A stretch of DNA of 64,000 nt, from the IMG/VR virus record IMGVR_UViG_3300005253_000045, positions 1 to 64,000 of that record; one strand, written 5' to 3'. The stretch comes from a virus. Under the pieces are notes generated by a model. It was not told the DNA's origin. It searched no databases and saw nothing but the letters and a program-made list of their open reading frames with translations. Made by a program: the position numbers and the translations under genes. Each line of letters starts with the position of its first letter. Within the stretch, counting starts at the first letter, position 1. Below are positions 1 through 9,788 of the stretch, piece after piece.

Positions 1-3000
1 CCCCCGTCTACCACCCAAGAGGGGATTGAACCGCCCGTTAGTACTACGCCGGCCCCCGTACCAACACCGCCGGCGCCCACGGCCACACCAACGCCTCCGC
101 CAGAGGCCCCGCAGTTTGACCAGCCCGCAGAAGGGTTTCAATTTCGAGCGTGGCGCCCGGAGCGTCCCTCGAATCACCCTGAGGGACTTTCGTGGGATGC
201 AACAACGGCCGGAAACATTGAGCTCTCTAGGTTCGTTGAGTTCTGGGATTCACTCAACGATAATCTGTCGGGTCTTCCGCCTAATCCGGTAGAGGACATA
301 CATGAGCTCCGTGCTTCGCTGGCAGGCGACAATCCTATGCCCCTTGATGGGAGGCAAGAGGATGTCCTGGATGCTGGCACAGGCCTCTTCCTCACGTATA
401 AGAACCTTGAGGAGCACCTGAGGCAGTACGGGGAGTTCGACCCTAAGGGCATGGAGGAGCTCGAGAGGAATGTTTCTCCGGGAGTACGATTCACCGCGGA
501 GGCTATTGCACGCTCGGGGGCACTCACCCCATGGAGGGCTCTCCTCCGCTCCCTAGAGGTCATCGAGAAGGAACACCCGGACAACTACACGCAGTACCTT
601 GCTTCTGACGCGGGGCGCATTGACCTCTTCAGTAACGCCTTGATGGCGATGTACTCTACGCCAAGAGCGTCGATGAGCATACTTCACCCGGGGCAAGATG
701 CGGGCCATCTCATTGATGAGTACATGCCTGACGTCCCCTTCTTGAAGCAGAGTCTAATCTCCACGGTCGAACTCATAGGAGACCCCCTGTTCATTGGGGC
801 CACCGTACTCTTCCCGCCGGCTGGTATCGCGGCTAAAGCAGCCCTAGGTACTAAAGTAGCCGTGGGAATGGCAGTTGGTGAAGAAGCAGCCGAAGCTGTA
901 GGAGTTCCTCCGATTGTCGGTGCCCTAGCCGGCGGTGTAGCTGGGCCTGGTGTTATTGGGTTTGGTAGGGCGACCTTGCGTAACGCCGTAGCGAAGTCTC
1001 GCTGGCGCCCAGTAGCAGGAGAGCCAGCGACGGAGATGCTCATCTCCGCGGGAGAACTTTCCTCTGGGCGAGGCACAGTGATGTTCCACGGTACTACTCC
1101 TGAGAATGCTAGGAGAATTGTATCAGGGGGTTTCCGCCAGGGGGACGAGTTATTCCTTACCTCTGAGCCCGACCTGGCCGGGCGTTTTGGGGGCCGTCAT
1201 CTTCAACGTAACTTGCTTGTGGATAAGGCCGGAAAAACACCAAAGTCCACTGTACTTGCCATTGAGGTACCCGAAGGTGTTGAGATGGGCGGCAGGGAGG
1301 CTATACGAACCATTAAGGGGGCTGATGCGGGAAAGGTAAGAATCCTGGGCGAGCTCTCAGCGGAGGAAGCCGCACTTACAGGAGAGAAGTTCCTAGCCAG
1401 GATGAACCCCTACTCCCGCAATGCGGCTAATCTTGGATACAAGCCTATCGCTGGTGGCGCCGGCGGGCCTAGTCCCGATGACTTTGCTCTGAAGATAAAG
1501 GTTCACCTCGAGCGCCCGGAGTCCCAGGACTTTCTTCGTAAGGCAGCGAAGATGGTATCAGAGCGAGTTCCGGGGGTTGGACGGCGTACGCAGGAAATCA
1601 TCAACCGTATGGCTGTTGCCGATGACCCGGCCCTGAAGGCTGCGTTTGGCTGGCAGTTCCAGTTGGCCGAAGACCAGGCGGCCCGCTTCATGTCGATGGC
1701 GGCGCTACGCGGTAAGGCACTTCCCTTCGTAGAGAACGAAATCGGGCAGATATGGGTACGGACTGGTACGGAGCTCAAGAGTAAGACCACTGGGCGTGTC
1801 TTCGGTAATCTCTTCCGTCGTGGCGAGGGCGAGTGGATTGCTGGCGGGGATGTGCTGGAGAGCGTGATGGCAGGCAAGAGTAAGTACCTGAAGCGCCTTA
1901 CTGATGAACAAGTGTCCTGGATAAAAGAGGCGGAAGAGATACTGCGGCCATACATCAGCTATGCAGAGAAGGCCGCGAAGCTAACGCTGAGAAAGCGTGA
2001 AACGTGGTGGCCTAGGTTCGCTGTTGACCCCGCGAGGAAAGCCTACAACGTTCGACCGGGCGCCGGCCGCGGAAAGCCTCCAGCCCTCTTCGCCCGTGTA
2101 TTTGAAGAGCAGCAGCAGGCTATCGCAGAGTTCGGCATCAAGTACCGCCCCGGCCTACTGAACCAGTTGGAGGGTGGCATCGAGGGGTTCCAGAAGATTA
2201 CGCGGGACAACCTCATGGGTGGGTACCTCAAGAAGCAGGGTATCATTCGTATGGGACAGCGGCGTCTAGGGGAGACATACGCTACAGACCTTGGTACTAC
2301 TATCAAGGGCATTGTGGGGGAGACTCACGCCCAGGAAATCTTGAACATCATTGGTCCAGGTACGAGGAACCCAGTGATAACTATTCCCGGCCACATCAAT
2401 GACATGATGCGTATGATGCTCACAGGTTCCATGGATGCTGGCTGGGGTTCAATTCAGCTCGTGACTCTCGCTGCAAGTCCTGCCGGTCCCGTTGGATGGG
2501 GTAAGGCGATGGGCCTAGCTTTCTTCACGGCGATGAAAGACCCGAAGTTCTTCCACCGGTACATGCGTAGTAGTGCGGCGGCGCGGCAATACGCGCAGTA
2601 CGGCGGAGACGTCAGCCTTCGGACTGAGATTACACGGGCCGCAGAAGAGGGAGCCTTTGGCCTTCCTCGTGTCCCTGTTGTATCGACAGCTATAGATGTG
2701 GCCACATTTGTCCCCCGTAAAGGTATCGAGCGGCTAACTATAGGATTCGGTTCGGCCCTGGCCTATGGCCGTGTCCTTGCATTTGAGGGAATGGCTCAGT
2801 CTGTAGCGAAACCAGGACTTATGGAGCTGGCGGTTGGGGCCAAGCCTCTTGCCGGTCAGGCCCTCCATGAAGAGATGTTCCGACTTGTCCGCTTCACAGA
2901 GTCCCTGTTGGGTACGCCGCGGCTGGGTGGTGTTATTACGGCATTGCAGCATCAGATAGAATCTGCATTCGTCTGGTTCGCCACTCGTTACACCCGGTCA

Positions 3001-4611
3001 TTCTTTGGCACTGGCGCCTACATGATTGGAAAGGGCGCCACTCCCGCGCAGGCGCGAGCGACTATGGCCCGAATGGTGATAGGCGGTATGTCAATCATGT
3101 CGGGTCTCATCACGGCCAAGGGTATAGCCAATGGGCTAAGCGAGGACTCTATCCTCAAAGAAATCTCTACAGCCCTCAACCCCGCCGCTGGTAAGAAGTT
3201 CATGTCCATGGAAATTGGAGGTAGCTGGTATGGTCTGGGCGGTACGTATCGTTCGCAGATGGCTCTTATCGCAGGAATGGCCAACAAGGACAACTGGGAC
3301 TTCGAGAACTGGGAGGAATCCCTCTACGACAACCCCATAGTCCGCGGCTGGAGAGGACGCGCAGCACCCTTCACAGGCCAGGTCATGAACTTCGGCCCCA
3401 GTCTTGCCGGCCTCCTAACTGGTAACTCCGACGTCTCTGGTTCAGACTACCTTGGGTACGAGGTCAACATATCCGAGATGGTTGATGACCCCCGGGTCCT
3501 GGGGGACTACGCCCTAGACAACTTCGCTCCTATCACTCTCGATGCCCTGCTTCAGGGCCATGAGTGGGACTGGAAGACTAACCTCCCTCGGTTTGCGGCT
3601 GAGTTCATGGGCCTACGAACCTCGCCGGAGACTGCATTTGAGGCGCTCGAGCCTGTGATGAACCGTGTTTCCCAAGACCGGTTTGCTATGAACTACCGCG
3701 ACCTTGAAAACAACCTTCCAGCGCAGGACTATATTCGGAATCATCCTGATGTGGTTGCTGTGACTGAGGGGCAGATTCGCCCTATTCGGGAACGTGAGCA
3801 GTCGAAGTTGTGGCGGAAGTATCGTGAGGGGCGCGACGGTATACGAGACACCCACCTCCAGACGCGGGAGAGGGCCGAGATAGCCTACACTACCAGCCGT
3901 ATAGATGGCTCTGACTACCGGGAACAGTATGGTGAGGCGCAATCGGCTGAGTACTTCGAGCTTCGCGGCTTCAGTGAGGGCATGGGTATCGAGTTTGATG
4001 ATGAAGAGGCCGAAGCCGGTACTGTAAACGCCGCTCTGGACGCCTACTTCAGTGTCAATCTCGACGACTACCGAGATAAGAAAACCCGCGTACCCGACTG
4101 GGAAGCCTTCTACTCCGACAGGGATGCTGCTTTGGCCCTGGTTCCGCGGGAGCATATCCCCCTCGTGGAGCAATGGTTACGGCGCCGAGAGACAGAAGTA
4201 CGCCGCCATATGAGGGTAAGGTTTGGAGAGGTCGTTGAGTCCTCGGGGTACTTCCGGGTTCGAGAAAACGTAGCAGTGAACCTAGGCATCAATCTCAGTG
4301 ACCTTGAGTCAGATATTGTTCGGGGTCTGGTGGGTAGGAATCAACGAGCTACTCCAGGGGACGTCGCCCGGATAGTAGACCAGATACTGAATAGCGTGTT
4401 CTCAGAGGTGAATCCAAACGCTCCCACCATCTCGCAGCTACGGCAGGCTATGAGGGAGGCGAATCCAGAACTTGACGCCGAGCTCTTCCGGCAGGGGTTC
4501 TCTACTACGGTACGCTCTGAGGTGGCTCAAGAGACGCTTAAAGCCTATGCTCAGCGGTGGCCGAATATGGGTTACTTTGAGGCCCCACTCGCAGGCAACA
4601 TCGACGACTAG
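1..4611 (+). CDS. Very large polyvalent virion protein with ADP-ribosyltransferase-like segment (5' partial)
   Basis: The frame is open from the first base of the window to the TAG at 4609-4611, so at least 1536 residues are visible and the true start lies outside. The visible N-terminus is Pro/Thr rich. Around residues 358-480 a segment starting MFHGTTPENARRIVSGGF resembles the opening of ADP-ribosyltransferase/PARP-like folds. Hydrophobic Gly/Ala-rich stretches near residues 260-325 and again past residue 1000 could be membrane-active. Size and composition fit the polyvalent internal virion proteins that phages inject; T4 Alt is an example of an injected ADP-ribosyltransferase. The gene ends just before the capsid promoter. 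Function is inferred from fold resemblance and position, and no catalytic triad was confirmed. Confidence 0.75.
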   Translation, partial: PPSTTQEGIEPPVSTTPAPVPTPPAPTATPTPPPEAPQFDQPAEGFQFRAWRPERPSNHPEGLSWDATTAGNIELSRFVEFWDSLNDNLSGLPPNPVEDIHELRASLAGDNPMPLDGRQEDVLDAGTGLFLTYKNLEEHLRQYGEFDPKGMEELERNVSPGVRFTAEAIARSGALTPWRALLRSLEVIEKEHPDNYTQYLASDAGRIDLFSNALMAMYSTPRASMSILHPGQDAGHLIDEYMPDVPFLKQSLISTVELIGDPLFIGATVLFPPAGIAAKAALGTKVAVGMAVGEEAAEAVGVPPIVGALAGGVAGPGVIGFGRATLRNAVAKSRWRPVAGEPATEMLISAGELSSGRGTVMFHGTTPENARRIVSGGFRQGDELFLTSEPDLAGRFGGRHLQRNLLVDKAGKTPKSTVLAIEVPEGVEMGGREAIRTIKGADAGKVRILGELSAEEAALTGEKFLARMNPYSRNAANLGYKPIAGGAGGPSPDDFALKIKVHLERPESQDFLRKAAKMVSERVPGVGRRTQEIINRMAVADDPALKAAFGWQFQLAEDQAARFMSMAALRGKALPFVENEIGQIWVRTGTELKSKTTGRVFGNLFRRGEGEWIAGGDVLESVMAGKSKYLKRLTDEQVSWIKEAEEILRPYISYAEKAAKLTLRKRETWWPRFAVDPARKAYNVRPGAGRGKPPALFARVFEEQQQAIAEFGIKYRPGLLNQLEGGIEGFQKITRDNLMGGYLKKQGIIRMGQRRLGETYATDLGTTIKGIVGETHAQEILNIIGPGTRNPVITIPGHINDMMRMMLTGSMDAGWGSIQLVTLAASPAGPVGWGKAMGLAFFTAMKDPKFFHRYMRSSAAARQYAQYGGDVSLRTEITRAAEEGAFGLPRVPVVSTAIDVATFVPRKGIERLTIGFGSALAYGRVLAFEGMAQSVAKPGLMELAVGAKPLAGQALHEEMFRLVRFTESLLGTPRLGGVITALQHQIESAFVWFATRYTRSFFGTGAYMIGKGATPAQARATMARMVIGGMSIMSGLITAKGIANGLSEDSILKEISTALNPAAGKKFMSMEIGGSWYGLGGTYRSQMALIAGMANKDNWDFENWEESLYDNPIVRGWRGRAAPFTGQVMNFGPSLAGLLTGNSDVSGSDYLGYEVNISEMVDDPRVLGDYALDNFAPITLDALLQGHEWDWKTNLPRFAAEFMGLRTSPETAFEALEPVMNRVSQDRFAMNYRDLENNLPAQDYIRNHPDVVAVTEGQIRPIREREQSKLWRKYREGRDGIRDTHLQTRERAEIAYTTSRIDGSDYREQYGEAQSAEYFELRGFSEGMGIEFDDEEAEAGTVNAALDAYFSVNLDDYRDKKTRVPDWEAFYSDRDAALALVPREHIPLVEQWLRRRETEVRRHMRVRFGEVVESSGYFRVRENVAVNLGINLSDLESDIVRGLVGRNQRATPGDVARIVDQILNSVFSEVNPNAPTISQLRQAMREANPELDAELFRQGFSTTVRSEVAQETLKAYAQRWPNMGYFEAPLAGNIDD

Positions 4612-4624
4612 GAAAAAACCTAGA

Positions 4625-4650
4625 GTCACTGACAATATATTGTGGGTGAC
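4625..4650. promoter_or_regulatory. 26-bp near-palindromic operator next to the late promoter
   Basis: The right half TATTGTGGGTGAC is exact and the left half GTCACTGACAATA differs at two bases from perfect symmetry. The same element occurs as a perfect palindrome at 48467-48492. It abuts the -35 box at 4651, with its centre about 50 bp upstream of the expected start, a position compatible with an activator or a repressor. Confidence 0.7.
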
Positions 4651-4680
4651 TTGACATTAGGCATTCTCCACAGCTATAAT
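4651..4680 (+). promoter_or_regulatory. Sigma70-type promoter for the capsid genes
   Basis: TTGACA at 4651-4656, an 18-bp spacer and TATAAT at 4675-4680 give two consensus hexamers. Transcription should start near 4687, leaving a short leader that contains AAAGGAGG before the ATG at 4710. The operator at 4625-4650 touches the -35 box. Confidence 0.88.
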
Positions 4681-4709
4681 GAAGCTAGAGATGAAAGGAG
4701 GGCACATCA

Positions 4710-5735
4710 ATGCCCCCAGATGGAACACAAGCTACGTCAGCAATGGTGAATCAGGTGGGTGGCCTCGAGGAGGCCGAGTTGAACTTGAAGGATGGAACGG
4801 TAAAACCTTTGACGGCCGAGAATCCAGCCGAAACTTCATCTGAGGCTTCTAACGTAGGAGCCGCAGTGGAGCCGGTAGCTCAGCCCGCAGAGGGGACGCC
4901 TCCAGCCCAACCCACAGCAGTACCGCCGGCCGCTCCCATACTTGGGACGACGCCGCCGCCCGTAGAGGTCACTTCTGGCCCGGGGGCGGTAGCTAAGACA
5001 GCAGCTCCAGCCGCGGCCGCGCCAGCCGAGGCAGAACCGAAGGAGAAGCCTTCGGAGGGGCCAACCGAAGCCGAGCGACTCGCAGGTCTAAAGACCTACG
5101 GGGAGGAACAGGCCGAGACGGCGCGAAGAGCAGCGCAGGCAACAGCCGATAAGCGTGCCTCGGTGGTCGACCGTCAGTTGCAGGATGCAAACGAAGCGAC
5201 TAAGGTTCTCAAGAACGATATTCGGGAGCTTCAGGGTCGTGAACTGACGGAGGAGGAGCGTGCTACAGCTCGTGCGAAGTACGAGCAGGATGACCGGTCG
5301 GAAGGACTCGATACCCAGCAAAAGGAATTGCTGGCCTTGCAGCGAGATGTCTATATTGACAGTCTACTGCTCGAGTTCAAGGAGATTGGTGTAACACGCG
5401 AAGCATTGGAGCAGATAGAGACGGCCGAGGAAATGGAACTCTTCTGCGAGCGCCAGACGTCCAGCTCTCTACGGGAGCAGATTAAGAGTGGTACAGAGCC
5501 CCAGCCGGCCGCTGCACCAGAAGAGAAGCCCGCAGAGAAACCTGCTGCAACCACAGAGAAACCCGCGGAGCAACCGAAGCCGCAGGTTCCAATTCCAGCG
5601 GGGGCAAGTGCTCCTAGCGATGTTGGGGGTAGCGGGGCGCCGGTGGATGATAAAGCCTTCAACCAGAAGCAAGACGCGGGCGCAATGCGCGAGAACCTAA
5701 ACAACATGGGCTGGTCGACAGTCCGGTTGCAATAG
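4710..5735 (+). CDS. Probable capsid scaffolding protein
   Basis: This 341-residue protein is Ala/Pro/Glu rich over about residues 20-130, has a charged helical, coiled-coil-like middle (about 130-235) and a second Pro/Ala/Lys linker before a short C-terminal segment. It lies directly upstream of the major capsid gene behind the consensus promoter. That composition and position are typical of scaffolding proteins, which assemble the procapsid and are then removed. No protease motif was seen. AAAGGAGG at 4694-4701 sets the start. The assignment rests on composition and synteny. Confidence 0.75.
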   Translation: MPPDGTQATSAMVNQVGGLEEAELNLKDGTVKPLTAENPAETSSEASNVGAAVEPVAQPAEGTPPAQPTAVPPAAPILGTTPPPVEVTSGPGAVAKTAAPAAAAPAEAEPKEKPSEGPTEAERLAGLKTYGEEQAETARRAAQATADKRASVVDRQLQDANEATKVLKNDIRELQGRELTEEERATARAKYEQDDRSEGLDTQQKELLALQRDVYIDSLLLEFKEIGVTREALEQIETAEEMELFCERQTSSSLREQIKSGTEPQPAAAPEEKPAEKPAATTEKPAEQPKPQVPIPAGASAPSDVGGSGAPVDDKAFNQKQDAGAMRENLNNMGWSTVRLQ

Positions 5736-5769
5736 GCCTAGACCTAACACCTTAGGAAGGAACAATTCA

Positions 5770-6990
5770 ATGCCAGGTACAACTGAAACCATGCGTTTCG
5801 CTGGTATGCCAGATAGTGGCTACCCCGCAGAGTTCTTGCTTGACGGTTCTACGTCACTGCGAGTTCGCTGGGTGGCACCGCTTCTGGTAAACATGGCCGA
5901 ACGCTCCACGGACCTGCTAAAGTACACCGGTGGTGTCGAGCAGTTCCAGTACACACACGCTCGAATTGAATGGGTTGAGGACGACCCATGGAACCGTCGC
6001 CCAACTATTGGCTCTCGTAGCGCTGCAAGTGTAGCGAACGAAGTCCAAGACCTAACGGTTACGGGTGCCGCACATAGGTTCCCCGTGGGCACTGTGCTCT
6101 TTAACCGCCAGCGAGACGAGTTCGTCCGCGTTACCGGCCATGTCGATGGCGACACGCTGTCCATCATGCGTGACATCACCGGCCGTATCGACGAGACGTC
6201 TGTTGCGTGGGTTGCCACCGACGAAGTGTTTGTCGCCGGCTTCTCCATGCACGAGAACGACAACTGGGTGTTCCGGCCCACCAGCCTGACCACCATGCCG
6301 TACAACTACTCTCAGGTTCACTCTGTGGGCGTCCAGGCGACGTTCCGCATGATTGAGACTCAGCAGTACGGCCTTCAGGGGAACGACCTGGACAAGCAAG
6401 CTGCCGACACCGTAGCGGAGCAGTTCGTTACGATGGAGCAGGAGTTTGTTCATGGTGACCGGTTCGCCGGTACCTCTGCGATTCCTGCTCTAATGGGCGG
6501 TATCTTCGACTTCATCACGGCCGCGAACGGCGCCCAGGTCACTGACCTGTCTGATGCGGCTCTCGTCCGTAGTGACATTGATGACATACTTCAATCCCTC
6601 TTCTACGAGGTAGGTGGTGACAAGATGGCTAAGACCATCGTATGCGCCGCCTGGCCAAAGAGGAAGCTGTCCAGCTTCTTCAGTGGCGCCGAGCGTCTCG
6701 GCCCGGGTACTGGCCAAACGGCTGGTGTCGTGGTTGACCGCTTGAACACTGACTTTGGTGTCTTGGACATTCTTATGCATACGGCGGTGCGTCAGGACGA
6801 ACTGTACCTCCTCCGGCAGGAAAATCACCGGATGGGTCATCACGGAACGCTTGGCCGGCCTCAGCTACGCCAGCTTCCCCCGTCCTCGACTGGCCCTCGT
6901 ATTCAGCAGGCATTCTACGCGGATGTGAGTGCAATCCACTCCGGCCCGCGTGCTGAGGCCCGCATTCATGGAATGAGCACTACGACCTAA
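5770..6990 (+). CDS. Major capsid protein, SU10/DUF5309-like
   Basis: This 406-residue protein follows the scaffold gene by 34 bp with an AGGAAGG ribosome site. It has the feel of the DUF5309/SU10-like coat family: an N-terminal segment ending in a W-rich strand, a central region ending VEQEFVHGDR-like, a GG-containing loop near residue 237 and a C-terminal strand with repeated hydrophobics. It would form the icosahedral shell with an HK97-type fold. Length suits the family, about 300-420. Position between scaffold and head proteins supports the call. Confidence 0.82.
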   Translation: MPGTTETMRFAGMPDSGYPAEFLLDGSTSLRVRWVAPLLVNMAERSTDLLKYTGGVEQFQYTHARIEWVEDDPWNRRPTIGSRSAASVANEVQDLTVTGAAHRFPVGTVLFNRQRDEFVRVTGHVDGDTLSIMRDITGRIDETSVAWVATDEVFVAGFSMHENDNWVFRPTSLTTMPYNYSQVHSVGVQATFRMIETQQYGLQGNDLDKQAADTVAEQFVTMEQEFVHGDRFAGTSAIPALMGGIFDFITAANGAQVTDLSDAALVRSDIDDILQSLFYEVGGDKMAKTIVCAAWPKRKLSSFFSGAERLGPGTGQTAGVVVDRLNTDFGVLDILMHTAVRQDELYLLRQENHRMGHHGTLGRPQLRQLPPSSTGPRIQQAFYADVSAIHSGPRAEARIHGMSTTT

Positions 6991-7023
6991 GGGGCGTAGT
7001 GACTAAGGAAGAGAGACGAAACA

Positions 7024-7500
7024 GTGAGTCAAACCTCAACTGAGGGTAGGGAAGTAAGAGACGTCGCTTCAGTGCCAATGGGCCTGAAGGTGGCTAAGTA
7101 CACCATCAACGGCGGAAAGACCCGCAATGGGGACAACCTGTTCCTATCGGATACGACCGTCATCCTTGATGGCCCTCCCCTCATAGCAGGTGACCTAATC
7201 CTGAACGTCGTAACAGACTGTGAAGAGGTATTTGGTGACGCCGATAGTGGCGACAACACAACTCTGAACATTCGCTTCAATGACGGCTCTACGCAAACCG
7301 ACATTGTAGCTGCGACCTCGATTGGTGGCGCCCCGTACAGTACGGTGAGCCGCGTCTTGAGTATCCAGGATTTCGCTACTGCGGGTGACTGGCTCAAACT
7401 GACCCTTCCTACTCGAGTAGAAGTGGTCGTGGGTAATGACCAGAACATTGATGATGGTCTGATGCACGTTTACGTATTCTACGTGAGTCCAAAGGGGTAG
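7024..7500 (+). CDS. Small beta-rich head or decoration protein
   Basis: This 158-residue protein starts with GTG behind GGAAGAGAG. Short alternating hydrophobic strands, Asp/Gly/Thr loops and few charged helices suggest a beta-sandwich. It lies immediately after the major capsid gene, where decoration or head-fibre proteins usually sit. No catalytic motif is visible. The exact role is unknown. Confidence 0.6.
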   Translation: MSQTSTEGREVRDVASVPMGLKVAKYTINGGKTRNGDNLFLSDTTVILDGPPLIAGDLILNVVTDCEEVFGDADSGDNTTLNIRFNDGSTQTDIVAATSIGGAPYSTVSRVLSIQDFATAGDWLKLTLPTRVEVVVGNDQNIDDGLMHVYVFYVSPKG

Positions 7501-7509
7501 GAGAACGAC

Positions 7510-9282
7510 ATGAAAGTAACAGACGCAATCACGTACCGTCTTCAGGACATTCTTCATCGAATCCTGACTAAGGTATCGGGGAGCCAGTCGACCATTAACC
7601 CGGTCTATGGCGATAGCGTCAACCTGCCCGACATCTTCTACGTCGATTCGGGTAACGGCTCTGACACTAACGATGGCCGTGACCCGGCCTTCCCCCTGGC
7701 GACTATTGACGCCGCCATCAACAAGTGTACGGCTAGCCAAGGTGACGTCATCATGGTGCAGCCGGGACACTCTGAAACGCTGACGGCTGCCATTGAACTA
7801 GACGTCATTGGCGTCAGTGTCATTGGTGTTGGCGAAGGTACACTTCGCCCGCAGCTGACACTCGCTGCCGACGACAACGGCATCGAAGTATCTGCTGTCA
7901 ACTGTAAAGTCGAAAACATCTACTGCAACGAGCGAACGACTACGCCGACGAGCAACAACGCTTACGTCGATGTATCGGCCGCGAACTGTAAACTTCTCGA
8001 CCTACATTTCGATGTGGGTGCAGAAGACCTTGACTCCATCACCCTTGCTGCCGGCGCCGACTCGTGCGAGATTGGCCGATGTAAGTGGGTGACAACCGCA
8101 GATGGCCCGGATTCTGCCATCCGTATTGAAGCCATCATCGACCTCCCTCATATTCACCACTGTGTGCTTGACGGCGGTACGGTGGCAAACGCCTTTGACG
8201 AGGGCCACATTGTTTCGGGCTCCGTTCACACGAACTGCCTAGTCGAGTACAACACGCTCCACGCCATTGTCAACAACTTTGGTCTACTCTTCACCGATGC
8301 AGCGACCGGAGTGATTCAGTTTAACACGTTTAGTCTCGGTACGCTAGGCGGTATGCTCGACCCGGGGTCTTGCATGTGCATCGAGAACTACGAGCAGGAT
8401 GCGGTTGATGAGAGCGGGCTTCTAGTCCCGGGAGTCAACCCCGCCGCACCAGGTGTCGGTGGCGCCCATGGTACCCTCAACGACGCCACAACTGATACCC
8501 TTCATGGTAAACTTGGCGAGGACTCTAACTACGGTGACCGCTCCCTCTGGGACCAGATGGAAGGTGACGGTTTTGTTGGTGCTCCTTCTGCAATCTATCC
8601 AGCCATCAATACCAACATACAGGACATCCTTCTGTGGCTGGCAGATGGTCTACGCAAGGGCTCTGGCTCTGCACTTGGTACCAATGAGTCTGTGGCGGAC
8701 GTCTTGTATGGCGCCAACGGTATCGTCGGCTCATGGCCGGCTTCCGGTGCGCCTACTGGTACGGGTGTGTCGATTGCTCAGGCTCTTCGGTACATCTCGG
8801 AAAACATTCGGAACACGACTGGTGCCTTTGCACCTGGTCTTGGTCTGGCTGTTGTTCGAGCTGCTGATAACGTTTTGCATGACGGCGACACGACCGCTGC
8901 GTTTACCATTGCCGGCGGGCGTGTACTTATCACAGCCCTGTTCGCTGAAGTGACCACTGCCGCTATAGCCGGTGGTGCGTCGAACTTCCAGTTTGTCGCT
9001 AACCCGTCTGCGGGCGCCACACAGGATATGTGTGCCAACCTGGATATTGATGGTGATGCTATTGGTACTCAGTATTCCATTGACGGTGTAGCTGCAACGG
9101 CCCTTCTGGTCGCTGAGCAGGGGATGGTACTAGCAATGCCGAATGGTGGACGCGGACAAATCCTCCAGCCCGGTACCATCGACGCAATTTCTGCTACCGA
9201 CAAGACCGCCGGCGGGTCACTGATTCAAGTGACGCTCTACTACATCCCGATGGATTCGGGCGCAACAGTCGTAGCTGCATAA
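7510..9282 (+). CDS. Right-handed beta-helix virion protein
   Basis: The protein is 590 residues. After a short N-terminal anchor (1-45), the motif YVDSGNGSDTNDGRDPAFPLAT opens a typical pectate-lyase-like parallel beta-helix, with repeated short strands and Asn/Cys positions to about residue 310. A linker follows, then a compact C-terminal domain (about 440-590) rich in Ala and Gly. Such proteins form head or tail spikes that bind or cleave surface polysaccharide. The location among head genes, not fibre genes, makes a head fibre as likely as a tailspike. No active site could be assigned. Confidence 0.7.
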   Translation: MKVTDAITYRLQDILHRILTKVSGSQSTINPVYGDSVNLPDIFYVDSGNGSDTNDGRDPAFPLATIDAAINKCTASQGDVIMVQPGHSETLTAAIELDVIGVSVIGVGEGTLRPQLTLAADDNGIEVSAVNCKVENIYCNERTTTPTSNNAYVDVSAANCKLLDLHFDVGAEDLDSITLAAGADSCEIGRCKWVTTADGPDSAIRIEAIIDLPHIHHCVLDGGTVANAFDEGHIVSGSVHTNCLVEYNTLHAIVNNFGLLFTDAATGVIQFNTFSLGTLGGMLDPGSCMCIENYEQDAVDESGLLVPGVNPAAPGVGGAHGTLNDATTDTLHGKLGEDSNYGDRSLWDQMEGDGFVGAPSAIYPAINTNIQDILLWLADGLRKGSGSALGTNESVADVLYGANGIVGSWPASGAPTGTGVSIAQALRYISENIRNTTGAFAPGLGLAVVRAADNVLHDGDTTAAFTIAGGRVLITALFAEVTTAAIAGGASNFQFVANPSAGATQDMCANLDIDGDAIGTQYSIDGVAATALLVAEQGMVLAMPNGGRGQILQPGTIDAISATDKTAGGSLIQVTLYYIPMDSGATVVAA

Positions 9283-9347
9283 CAGTAAGCGATTAGGCGC
9301 CCTGGGGGGTGGCGCAAGAAGTAACCCCCTAAGAGAGGAAATGAATA

Positions 9348-9776
9348 ATGCCCGGATTTGAACCCCAGACCGATGTAGGCCTTGCCGTAGTGCCGTTTGA
9401 CGCTGCGATGGAGACTACCCCTACGGTCGTTGAGGTGACGCTACTGGCTTGCCCTACGGGGGCGAACGTACGGCTTGAGCTACTCAGCATTGGCTTCCGC
9501 TGCAACACGCTCCCGGTGGACAGCGCCGGTACCGGTACCGTCCTAGTGGACATTGAACATATCGATGACTCCGACTCGGATACTGTGAGCAACATTCGAG
9601 CGGCGTATGACCTTGAGGCTGCTACCGTCCTTGTGTATAACAAGGTATGGAGTGGCAGCAAGATTCTCGACGCCGGCGATGCCATCAACGCGGAAATCGC
9701 GTCTGACGGAACGTTGAATACAGCGTCTGAGGGCGGTGCCTTCATCGTTGAGTATCGAGTGCTGAAGCACTCCTAA
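9348..9776 (+). CDS. Small virion protein, first copy of a tandem duplication
   Basis: This 142-residue protein is strongly similar to the next gene along its whole length: both share FEPQT, TLLACPTG, FIDDSDSD/HIDDSDSD, the run GSKILDAGDAINAE and the ending IVEYRVL. It is predicted beta-rich and acidic. AAGAGAGGAAATG precedes the start. The two copies probably form related subunits of one head or decoration structure; function is unknown. Confidence 0.7.
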   Translation: MPGFEPQTDVGLAVVPFDAAMETTPTVVEVTLLACPTGANVRLELLSIGFRCNTLPVDSAGTGTVLVDIEHIDDSDSDTVSNIRAAYDLEAATVLVYNKVWSGSKILDAGDAINAEIASDGTLNTASEGGAFIVEYRVLKHS

Positions 9777-9788
9777 GGAGGAGCACCG

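Noticed and set aside
337-4611. ATG at 337 as the start of the first gene
   Set aside because: The same frame is open without a stop to base 1, so the gene is truncated by the window edge and its start is not visible.
9299-9330. G-rich hairpin after the beta-helix gene as a terminator
   Set aside because: Only short GGGGG/CCCCC pairing and no T-tract; the downstream virion genes appear to belong to the same transcript.
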